Below are positions 33,492 through 41,715 of a DNA stretch of 58,523 bases, in pieces. Numbering within the stretch: the first letter of the stretch is position 1; each line of letters begins with the position of its first letter. The notes under the pieces were generated by a model. It was given only the letters and a program-made list of their open reading frames with translations, made no database searches and was not told where the DNA came from. A program made the translations under genes and the position numbers. Origin of the DNA: an uncultured Prevotellaceae bacterium. Lineage in GTDB: Bacteria; Bacteroidota; Bacteroidia; Bacteroidales; Bacteroidaceae. The stretch lies in the NCBI GenBank assembly GCA_902763615.1, contig CACWSX010000014.1, positions 1 to 58,523 of the forward strand, given 5' to 3'.

Positions 33492-33499
33492 CAAAAGTA
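33492..33499 (-). promoter_or_regulatory. -7 promoter element for frr-rsgA
   Basis: TACTTTTG on the minus strand, 29 nt before the frr ATG. Confidence 0.65.
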
Positions 33500-33630
33500 G
33501 GAATTTTCCTTGAAACGACCAAATGTTTTACACTTTTTATTATACATTTTTGCTATATATAAATAAGGTTGTAGAGCTTTATCGGGCAAAATACCATAAA
33601 TGTGGTATATGAAATAGCACTATTGTGTTA

Positions 33631-33661
33631 TTGGTGGATTGAAAAATTCGCCGTACCTTTG
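33631..33661 (+). promoter_or_regulatory. promoter of cysK
   Basis: TTGG at 33631 (-33) and TACCTTTG at 33654-33661 (-7), spaced about 20 nt. A Shine-Dalgarno-like AAGGA at 33692-33696 supports the ATG at 33699. Confidence 0.75.
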
Positions 33662-33698
33662 CACCCAGAAACATTCATTCATTTAAATGGTAAGGATT

Positions 33699-34646
33699 AT
33701 GACAAAGATTGCAAAGCAGCTGACCGAGCTCGTCGGCAACACCCCACTCTTAGAGCTCAACAAGTATTCTCAGGCAAAGGGTCTTGAAACACCCGTGATA
33801 GCCAAAGTAGAGTTTTTCAACCCCGGCGGTAGCGTAAAGGACCGTATCGCGCTGGCGATGATCGAGGATGCAGAATCCAAAGGCATTCTGAAACCCGGCG
33901 CCACCATCATCGAGCCAACTAGCGGTAATACGGGCGTAGGACTGGCACTGGTATCGGCCGTCAAAGGCTATCACCTTATCCTTACCATGCCTGAGACCAT
34001 GAGTGTGGAGCGTAGAAACCTTGTGAAAGCTTACGGCGCCGAGGTACGTCTCACCTCAGGAAAAGACGGCATGCCAGGTGCCATCCGCGCTGCCGAGGAA
34101 CTGCGCGATTCAATTCCCGGTGCTGTGATTCTACAGCAGTTTGAAAATGCTGCAAACCCTGCTAAGCACTATGCAACCACGGGCCCCGAGATTTGGCGAG
34201 ACACCGATGGTCAGGTAGACATCTTCATTGGTGGTGTGGGTACAGGCGGCACCATCTCAGGCACGGGTAAATACCTGAAGGAACAGAACCCCAACGTGAA
34301 GATCATTGCTGTAGAGCCGAAGTCAAGTCCTGTGCTGAATGGCGGCCAAAGCGGTCCCCATAAAATTCAAGGTATAGGTGCAGGCTTTGTGCCCAAGACC
34401 TACGACGCTAACGTCATCGACGAGGTGTTCGACGTGGAGAATGACGATGCTATCCGCACAGGTCGCGAGATTGCCCAGCAGGAAGGTCTTCTGGTAGGTA
34501 TCTCTGCAGGCGCTGCACTCTATGCGGCCATCCAAGTGGCAAAACGTCCGGAGAACAAAGAAAAGAAAATCGTTGTACTGCTACCCGACACCGGCGAGCG
34601 CTACCTCTCAACCATCCTCTATGCCTTCGAAGATTACCCACTTTAG
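33699..34646 (+). CDS. cysK: cysteine synthase A (O-acetylserine sulfhydrylase)
   Basis: 315 residues. PLP-binding Lys47 lies in [11 protein letters not shown], the substrate-binding loop is PTSGNTG, and the phosphate-binding loop is [13 protein letters not shown]. The enzyme makes cysteine from O-acetylserine and sulfide. An ATG at 33687 is in frame, but the AAGGA sits directly upstream of the ATG at 33699, which is chosen. It is monocistronic, with its own promoter and a strong terminator. No cysE is nearby. Confidence 0.96.
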   Translation: MTKIAKQLTELVGNTPLLELNKYSQAKGLETPVIAKVEFFNPGGSVKDRIALAMIEDAESKGILKPGATIIEPTSGNTGVGLALVSAVKGYHLILTMPETMSVERRNLVKAYGAEVRLTSGKDGMPGAIRAAEELRDSIPGAVILQQFENAANPAKHYATTGPEIWRDTDGQVDIFIGGVGTGGTISGTGKYLKEQNPNVKIIAVEPKSSPVLNGGQSGPHKIQGIGAGFVPKTYDANVIDEVFDVENDDAIRTGREIAQQEGLLVGISAGAALYAAIQVAKRPENKEKKIVVLLPDTGERYLSTILYAFEDYPL

Positions 34647-34668
34647 GCACTTTCTGACACTTTTTTTG

Positions 34669-34709
34669 CACAAATTGCCTCAAACATGGGGCAATTTGTG
34701 TTTTTTTTT
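34669..34709 (+). terminator. cysK terminator
   Basis: CACAAATTGCC (34669-34679) pairs perfectly with GGCAATTTGTG (34690-34700), followed by nine T. Confidence 0.93.
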
Positions 34710-34718
34710 GCGAAACAT

Positions 34719-34749
34719 TTTGTAATTTAAACATAAAATCGTATCTTTG
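34719..34749 (+). promoter_or_regulatory. promoter of the kinase array
   Basis: TTTG at 34719-34722 and TATCTTTG at 34742-34749, spaced 19 nt; the leader to the ATG at 34782 is about 26 nt. No other promoter is seen before the AraC gene. Confidence 0.75.
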
Positions 34750-34781
34750 CGCATGATTACTACAAGACTGGAAACCCAATT

Positions 34782-36914
34782 ATGCGCAATAAATATCAAC
34801 AAAGGCTTCTATTCTTTTGCGTGGCAGTCATGCTGCCCCTCATGGTTCATGCCCAAATGGAAAACGTACGTGCAGCTTTCGACGCTCGTCACCTTGTAGC
34901 CTACGCCGTAGCCGCCTTCCTCATTTCCGTTTTCGTCATGCTATTCTACAATCGCATATACTATTTCCGCGAAAAACAGGTAAGCAATGAAACGGAACGA
35001 ATAAATGCTCAGTTGGCCATGATTCTCGAATCAAGCAAGACACAGACATGGACCTACAATGTCAATAAGAAAACCTTCTCCCGATTCTCGGAGCACGGCC
35101 AAAAAGAGACCGTTTACATTCCCCTCGACTTCTCGCAATACTACGACCGCGATGATTTCCAAAATATGCGCAAGATTATACAAGACATCTGCAATTGGGA
35201 ATCGCGCTTCGGTTCAATTACGATGAAAAGCGTCCCCGACAAGGAAGCAGACGGCAAGCCACATATATACAACGTTACGATTTCCATCTTGCGCTATGAT
35301 CAGCGCAACAAGCCCACGGTGCTACTTGGCACCCAACAAGACATCACCGAAGATCAAGAGAAAGCGGAAAGCACCCGGAACCTAGCCCTGATGTATCACA
35401 CTGTATTCAACACCTCGCTCATCGACATGATCTATTTCGATGCCAATGGTGTACTGACAGAAATCAACGACAAGGCCTGTGAGATGCTTGCCGTGAAGGA
35501 CAAGCAAGCATTGATCGACTCAAAACTGACATTAGCAGACTTGCCCGCCCTGGAAGGTATAGACTTCCAAACGCTCGACAGAATGTACACGTCGTCGATT
35601 ACCAAGGTGAAGGACATCGACCGCCCGATGGGCACTTTCGAAGAGGGGCTGGACAAAGTTTACTACGAACAAAGCGTGTCGACCTTCCACAATCATCAGG
35701 GTGAACTTGCCGGTGTAGTTCTAGCCGGCCGAAACATCACGGAAATGGTACTTTCGCAACACCGTCAGAAAGCCGTCGCCCGACAGCTAAAACAAACAAC
35801 GGAGGACATTCAATCGTATATCCGCAATATCAACTACTCACTGAAGGTGAGTGATGTACGAATGATGAACTATGACCCCAACACCCATGAATTAAAGGTA
35901 TCAAACGACCTGAATCAAGCCCAATACTCTCTGACACAGGTGCGTGCCCTCTCACTCATCAAACCCGAAGAGCGTCGCAGGGCCAGAGGCTTGTTCATCC
36001 GTATGGACAACTGCAGGAAAGGGGTGATAACGGCGACTTTCGAGACAGTACTACACGATGATTTTGGACGGCACGTCTTCCTGAACTTCAACTTGATGCC
36101 CATTACTAATAAGGCGGGTGAGGTAACTCACTATTTTGGCATGTGCCGCAACGAGACAGAAATGACATACACAGAAATGAAGCTGAAGGAAGAATCGGCA
36201 AAGGCCCAGGAAACAGAACAACTGAAAAACTCATTCTTATTGAACATGAGTTACGAGTTGCGTACCCCGCTGAATGCCGTAATTGGTTTCGCAGGTTTGT
36301 TTAATAGCGAACACAATGAAGAAGACGAACCCATATTTGCTGAGGAAATCAGAAAGAACACGGGTACTCTACTGCAGCTGATCAACGATATTCTGTTTAT
36401 CTCCCGACTCGATGCCAGAATGATCGAGCACAACTACCAGTTCTGCGATTTCGCCATGCTTTTCGAAGGATGGTGTTACATGGGGTGGGCTAACATCTCG
36501 CCTAATGTAAAAATCTCCGTGGAGAATCCCTATAACCAACTGATGGTCAACATCGACCAACAGAATCTAGAGATGGTTATCACGAAGATATGTGTTATCA
36601 CTGCTACCCACACCCAAGAGGGAACAATACGTGCAAAATACGAATACAGGCACGGCGAACTGATGATCACCATTGAGGATACTGGTCCTGGCCTTTCAGC
36701 AAAAGCGCTGAGCAAGATATTCGACCGTTTCGTGCACGATGAAGACGTACAACGCCAGGGCACTGGCCTTGACATGCCCATCGTGAAAGAACTCGTGGAG
36801 CAGATGAACGGCACCATCGAATTGCAATCAGAACTGGGCAAGGGTTCGTCCTTCTACATCAGCATACCTTGTGAAATGGCCAGTTTCGATAAGAAAACAG
36901 AAATCTTGACATAA
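34782..36914 (+). CDS. PAS-containing histidine-kinase-like protein, phospho-acceptor His replaced by Tyr
   Basis: 710 residues. A signal-like N-terminus (MVHAQ at 21-25), TM (about 39-58), then three PAS-like segments (about 75-190, 203-325, 350-460), HisKA (about 475-540) and HATPase_c (about 590-695). The H-box reads LLNMSYELRTPLN, so Tyr491 stands where the phosphorylated His should be. The N box is also degraded (VITKICVITATHT; the Mg-binding Asn is replaced by Ile606), and G2 reads GTGLDM instead of GTGLGL. G1 (DTGPGL) remains. It is therefore probably unable to autophosphorylate. It is a clear paralogue of the C-terminal module of the next protein (shared SDVRMMNY/GGVRMMNY and YYFGMCR segments) and is co-transcribed with it (13-bp gap). 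Confidence 0.85.
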   Translation: MRNKYQQRLLFFCVAVMLPLMVHAQMENVRAAFDARHLVAYAVAAFLISVFVMLFYNRIYYFREKQVSNETERINAQLAMILESSKTQTWTYNVNKKTFSRFSEHGQKETVYIPLDFSQYYDRDDFQNMRKIIQDICNWESRFGSITMKSVPDKEADGKPHIYNVTISILRYDQRNKPTVLLGTQQDITEDQEKAESTRNLALMYHTVFNTSLIDMIYFDANGVLTEINDKACEMLAVKDKQALIDSKLTLADLPALEGIDFQTLDRMYTSSITKVKDIDRPMGTFEEGLDKVYYEQSVSTFHNHQGELAGVVLAGRNITEMVLSQHRQKAVARQLKQTTEDIQSYIRNINYSLKVSDVRMMNYDPNTHELKVSNDLNQAQYSLTQVRALSLIKPEERRRARGLFIRMDNCRKGVITATFETVLHDDFGRHVFLNFNLMPITNKAGEVTHYFGMCRNETEMTYTEMKLKEESAKAQETEQLKNSFLLNMSYELRTPLNAVIGFAGLFNSEHNEEDEPIFAEEIRKNTGTLLQLINDILFISRLDARMIEHNYQFCDFAMLFEGWCYMGWANISPNVKISVENPYNQLMVNIDQQNLEMVITKICVITATHTQEGTIRAKYEYRHGELMITIEDTGPGLSAKALSKIFDRFVHDEDVQRQGTGLDMPIVKELVEQMNGTIELQSELGKGSSFYISIPCEMASFDKKTEILT

Positions 36915-36927
36915 CGGACTGCAACAG

Positions 36928-39900
36928 ATGAATATACTCCTATCCACTATAGAATCCAACAATGGCATCGACAGTGTATCGATACTCATTATTTTGCTGA
37001 TATTCTTCCTCTTTATACTTATCTGGGGATTCAATCGTATCAGTATTCTCCGCATCCGACGGAAATCGGAACAGGCCAAGGACTTGTCTGCCATCATGAA
37101 GCATACACTCAACATGAGCAACAACTTTGTGCTTCGGCTCTCAATCCGCGACAGTTTTGCCGTGAATATGCACGGGAACTTCCTGCCTAAAGAAGGTATG
37201 AGCTTTAAGGAGAGCCTCAACTATATTCATCCTGAAGACCGTCATATCTATTTAGATTTTTGTAAGAAGTTGATATCTGGCGAGAAGACGGCACAATGTA
37301 TATTCCGATGGGACATTAACCAAGGGAAAGGCAAAGAAGGCTGGCGCTATTACCGAGACCTCGGAATTGCAGAATACGCCAATCCTACGATGAAAACTCC
37401 TACGAATATCTTCTGCGTGTTGACAGATCAGACTGAGCAGATAACCCAGGATCAGAGTAATACAGAACTCACCGACAGATACCGTAACATCTATGAACAG
37501 CCGATTGTGGGTCTGGCTTTCTTCGATAAGGACGGTCGAATGCTGAACGTTAATGAGAAGACACGTGAGATTCTTAAGTTTCAGTCAGAGAAGGATCCGT
37601 TTTATTACGACAGGGTAATCTATGAAATACCCTCCATCGGTGAATACCTCAACAAGAAGGAACTTGATGATGTCTCTTTCTGTGCAAAAACCGTGATACC
37701 GGAACGAGGTGTCAACTGCTATACCGAGACCATGCTGCACACCATCCACGACGAACAGGGACAATTACTGTATATCACCATGTCGATTCGCGATCTGACA
37801 CAAGAACGCGACCTCTATATCAAAAACCGTGAGAACGAGGCCTATATCCGCCACCAAAATGAGGAAATACAACAATATGAGAACGAGTTGCAGTATCTGA
37901 TGGAGGAGTGTGACATGCGGTTCTGGCGTGCTGATACTATCAAGGGTGAGATTGCATTCTACAAAAAACTCTCCGTACCCGAAAAGGTGATGAGTTTCAA
38001 AGAACTGGAATCCTTTTTCATAGACGACAGTCTGATAGCAAAAGGTCTTCACCAACCTGATATCTATTTCGCCAAGCCCACAGCCCACCTCTGTCATACA
38101 CGACCGATCTTTCATGAGAGCAATGAACCCCAGTGGAACATGTTGGACATCCTGCCACATTTCGATGAAAACGGCAAACTTGTAGAATGTTATGGTGTGA
38201 TTCGCAACATGACACCACTCATGCAAAAACAAGAACAGCTGAAACAGGAGACGGAGCGCGCCAACCAATCGGGTATGATGAAGAGTACTTTCATGGCCAA
38301 CATGACCCATGAGATACGCACCCCACTCAACTCGATTGTAGGATTCTCGGATGTGCTGCCTATGCTAGAGACACGGGAAGAGAAGCAGGAGATTATCCGT
38401 GTAATCATGAACAACTGCGACATGCTAATGCGATTGATCAACGACCTGCTGGCCCTCTCGTCAGTAGATTCCGGAGGCATTTCCCTCAAGTCTGAGGACA
38501 TCGACTTTTCAAAAACATTCAATGACATTTGTACCACTTGCGAAGAACGTGTTCAGAACCCACAAGTGACATTTATCAAGGATAATCCTTATGAGACATT
38601 CCCTGCCCATCTCGACCCAGGTCGTATACAACAGGTCATCACCAATTTCGTAACCAATGCCATAAAATATACCCAAGAGGGGCATATCAAAGTGGGCTAT
38701 ATCAAGCAGGATGAAGGCATCCGAATCTACTGTGAAGACACTGGAGCTGGTATCCCAAAGGAAGACCAGAAAAAAGTGTTCGAACGCTTTGTTAAACTCA
38801 ACGACTACGTACAGGGTACAGGTCTAGGACTAAGCATTTGTAAGGCCATCTGTGAGAAATGTGGCGGCAAGATTGGTGTGGAATCTGAAGGCGAAGGGAA
38901 AGGCTCAACCTTCTGGATGTGGGTACCCACAATTGTGAAAGTCATCATCCTATTGTTTGTCTTCAGCCTCTCACCGTTGACGACACAGGCACAGAACGAC
39001 AGCACTGTGGCTTTCTCCGTTGAACGTCCGCTGGTTTACGAGGATGCATGGGATCTATGGCCCTACACCTTCCTGAATGAAAACGGCGAACCCGACGGTT
39101 ATAATATCGACTTGCTGAAGCTGATTTTTAAACGACTCGACATTCCCTATATCATCAAGCTCAAGCCGACATTAGACGCTTTCAGTGACCTGAAAGAAGG
39201 CAAGTCTGATCTGATATTCGGTATGGAAGCTAATTTCCACCATGAATATGGAGAATATGGGCGGTCGGTTATCCATCTGTTTACCCACAGCGTGGTTCAC
39301 CAAAAAGGCAAGGAGCCCGTTGTCAAGTCTTTTCAGGATCTGAGCAATCATAGGGTTATCGTACATACAGGTAGTTTCAGTCACCATCTTATGCAAGATA
39401 GAGGTTGGGGCGACAATGCCTGGGGCTTCGACGACATGAAGGAGGCCATCCAAAAAGCCAGTGCTGACCCCACCAATGAGATTGTATGGAACACAATGTC
39501 GCTGAAATGGCTCATCCATAAGTACCAGATCAAAAATCTGGAACTCTCACCTATCGACATCCCTCATGGAGAATATAGGTTTATCTCTAGAAATAAGCGA
39601 TTGCTGAATCAGTTGGACAGCATCTATGCCGTTCTACTGTCAGAAGAAAAGTTGCAGAGCATCCAGAACAAATGGTTCTATCCGGAGCGCGTCGAAACAG
39701 GTATCCCTTCTTGGGTCTGGAAATTAGCGGCTGCTGTAGCGGCATTTTCGGCCTTCTTTATGCTTTACTATTTCTTCTATCGAATTAGGGAAAAAAGGCT
39801 AACGAAAGACTTGCGCAAGAAGAATGCCCGTTTGTCACTGATCCTGAAAACCAGTAATGTGCGCTGCTGGACCTACGATATCTACAGTAAGATATTTACC

Positions 39901-41715
39901 CAACTAGACGAAAACGGTATTCCAAAAGGCGATCTCACTATGCAGGAGGTGGCACAACAATATGTAATGGAAGACTTTGAACATCTGGTTGAAGCCATCA
40001 ACCACATTGTCCGCGGCGAGAAAGAAAACGACACCATTGACCTGCGGACAAAAAGTGAAAAAGAAGGTGAATCCAGAGAGTATACGATGACTTTGTCCGT
40101 GCTACGCTACCACAAAAGCGGGCGACCGGCCGTCCTCATCGGTACACGAAGTGATATCACGGAAGAGAAACGAATGCGTTATACTGCTAATGACAATATG
40201 TTGCGTTACCAAGCAATCTTCAGTTCTGTACTGGTGGACATGGTCTATTATGATAATAAAGGCGACCTCCGTAACCTCAACGGCAAAGCATGTCGTACGT
40301 TTAACAGTACGCTCGAGCAACTGGTTGCAAGACAGTTTAATATTCGTGATGTGCTGGGTATCCCCGACCTCGATGTAGAGAAAATGGAATACACCTATCT
40401 TACCCAGATTTTCAAAGCTGACAGAAATGATAATCGTGTGTTTAAGAGTCTGATCAAAGGTCAAAAGCTATATTACGAATTACAAGTCGTACCCGTGAGA
40501 GACGGAAACGGCCATCTGATGGGTATTTACAGTTCCGGACGTGATATGACCGAGGTAGCCAATTCCTATCTGCAACAACAGAAAAACTTGCAGCAACTGG
40601 CTAAGGCGAATGAGGAGGTAACGACCTATATCAACAATATCAACTATGTGCTGAAAGTAGGTGGTGTACGTATGATGAACTATTATCCTGACACCCATCA
40701 GTTGACTATTTATAGCGAAATTGAACATATAGAATATGAAATTACTCAGCAGCGCGCCATCGCACTGACTCATGAGGGCGACAAACAGATGGTGAGCCGT
40801 ATCATCATGAGCATGGACAATCGCTCCATTGTACCAATCGAAGCCACCATCCATACCAATCTGCGCATTAAGGGCGGCTATCAGCTATGTCTGCAGATGC
40901 ACATGATACCTATCATCGACGATAGCGGCATAGCCAAGTATTATTTTGGCATGTGCCGTGATGTCAGTGAGATCATGCATACCCAAAAGGAATTGGCTAA
41001 GGAAACCGTCAAAGCTCAAGAAGTGGAAATGGTGAAAAATGCCTTCCTCCGCAATATGAGTTATGAAATCCGTACACCACTCAATGCAGTCGTGGGCTTT
41101 GCTGAGCTCTTTCAGATGGACCACACAACGGATGACGAGGGAATCTTCATCAATGAGATAAAAGACAATTCACGTATACTTCTGAGGCTGATTAACAATA
41201 TCCTCTTCCTTTCTCGCCTCGATGCCAAGATGATAGAAATCAAACCACAGTTCACAGATTTCGCCAAGACCTTTGACATGGTTTGCCAAGCCAGTTGGAG
41301 AATAAACCAGAAGCCAAACGTGGAGTATCTCGTGGAAAATCCATATGAACAACTATGCGTGGAGATTGACGAGCAAAACATCAACGTCATCCTCGATCAG
41401 ATCATCCTCAATGCCTGCCAATATACAAACGAAGGGTCCGTTCATGCAAGAATCGACTATATCGGCGACCGTTTGATCATCGCCGTCGAGGATACTGGTG
41501 AAGGTATCGAAGAGAAGTTGCTTCCCTCCATTTTCGAGCGGTTTGCAACAGGTGCCAGCAGTGGTTCTGGATTGGGGCTCAGTATCTGTTATGAATTGAT
41601 TCAGCAGATGGGCGGCAGCATCAACATCAAGTCCAAAATAGGCAAAGGTACCACTGTATGGTTCTCTATTCCCTGTAGAGCAACAGAAGTTGTGAGAAAT
41701 AAAAAGCAAGAATGA
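36928..41715 (+). CDS. double histidine-kinase fusion (His-type kinase + SBP_bac_3/Tyr-type kinase)
   Basis: 1595 residues. Module 1 (1-669): TM (about 17-37), PAS segments, HisKA with FMANMTHEIRTPLN (His461), HATPase with TNFVTNAIKYT, DTGAGI and GTGLGL, all intact, ending FWMWVP. Module 2 begins at Val670 (GTG codon, 38935) with a signal-peptide-like VKVIILLFVFSLSPLTTQAQ. A periplasmic SBP_bac_3 domain (about 697-920, FLNENGEPDGYNIDLL), TM (about 930-950), PAS repeats, HisKA with RNMSYEIRTPLN (Tyr1379 instead of His), and an HATPase with N box LNACQYT, DTGEGI and GSGLGL follow. The layout is two complete kinases joined end to end. A TGA in another frame overlaps the GTG, so the junction may be a recent fusion of overlapping genes or a sequence error. 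The stop overlaps the next start by 4 bp. Confidence 0.85.
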   Translation: MNILLSTIESNNGIDSVSILIILLIFFLFILIWGFNRISILRIRRKSEQAKDLSAIMKHTLNMSNNFVLRLSIRDSFAVNMHGNFLPKEGMSFKESLNYIHPEDRHIYLDFCKKLISGEKTAQCIFRWDINQGKGKEGWRYYRDLGIAEYANPTMKTPTNIFCVLTDQTEQITQDQSNTELTDRYRNIYEQPIVGLAFFDKDGRMLNVNEKTREILKFQSEKDPFYYDRVIYEIPSIGEYLNKKELDDVSFCAKTVIPERGVNCYTETMLHTIHDEQGQLLYITMSIRDLTQERDLYIKNRENEAYIRHQNEEIQQYENELQYLMEECDMRFWRADTIKGEIAFYKKLSVPEKVMSFKELESFFIDDSLIAKGLHQPDIYFAKPTAHLCHTRPIFHESNEPQWNMLDILPHFDENGKLVECYGVIRNMTPLMQKQEQLKQETERANQSGMMKSTFMANMTHEIRTPLNSIVGFSDVLPMLETREEKQEIIRVIMNNCDMLMRLINDLLALSSVDSGGISLKSEDIDFSKTFNDICTTCEERVQNPQVTFIKDNPYETFPAHLDPGRIQQVITNFVTNAIKYTQEGHIKVGYIKQDEGIRIYCEDTGAGIPKEDQKKVFERFVKLNDYVQGTGLGLSICKAICEKCGGKIGVESEGEGKGSTFWMWVPTIVKVIILLFVFSLSPLTTQAQNDSTVAFSVERPLVYEDAWDLWPYTFLNENGEPDGYNIDLLKLIFKRLDIPYIIKLKPTLDAFSDLKEGKSDLIFGMEANFHHEYGEYGRSVIHLFTHSVVHQKGKEPVVKSFQDLSNHRVIVHTGSFSHHLMQDRGWGDNAWGFDDMKEAIQKASADPTNEIVWNTMSLKWLIHKYQIKNLELSPIDIPHGEYRFISRNKRLLNQLDSIYAVLLSEEKLQSIQNKWFYPERVETGIPSWVWKLAAAVAAFSAFFMLYYFFYRIREKRLTKDLRKKNARLSLILKTSNVRCWTYDIYSKIFTQLDENGIPKGDLTMQEVAQQYVMEDFEHLVEAINHIVRGEKENDTIDLRTKSEKEGESREYTMTLSVLRYHKSGRPAVLIGTRSDITEEKRMRYTANDNMLRYQAIFSSVLVDMVYYDNKGDLRNLNGKACRTFNSTLEQLVARQFNIRDVLGIPDLDVEKMEYTYLTQIFKADRNDNRVFKSLIKGQKLYYELQVVPVRDGNGHLMGIYSSGRDMTEVANSYLQQQKNLQQLAKANEEVTTYINNINYVLKVGGVRMMNYYPDTHQLTIYSEIEHIEYEITQQRAIALTHEGDKQMVSRIIMSMDNRSIVPIEATIHTNLRIKGGYQLCLQMHMIPIIDDSGIAKYYFGMCRDVSEIMHTQKELAKETVKAQEVEMVKNAFLRNMSYEIRTPLNAVVGFAELFQMDHTTDDEGIFINEIKDNSRILLRLINNILFLSRLDAKMIEIKPQFTDFAKTFDMVCQASWRINQKPNVEYLVENPYEQLCVEIDEQNINVILDQIILNACQYTNEGSVHARIDYIGDRLIIAVEDTGEGIEEKLLPSIFERFATGASSGSGLGLSICYELIQQMGGSINIKSKIGKGTTVWFSIPCRATEVVRNKKQE

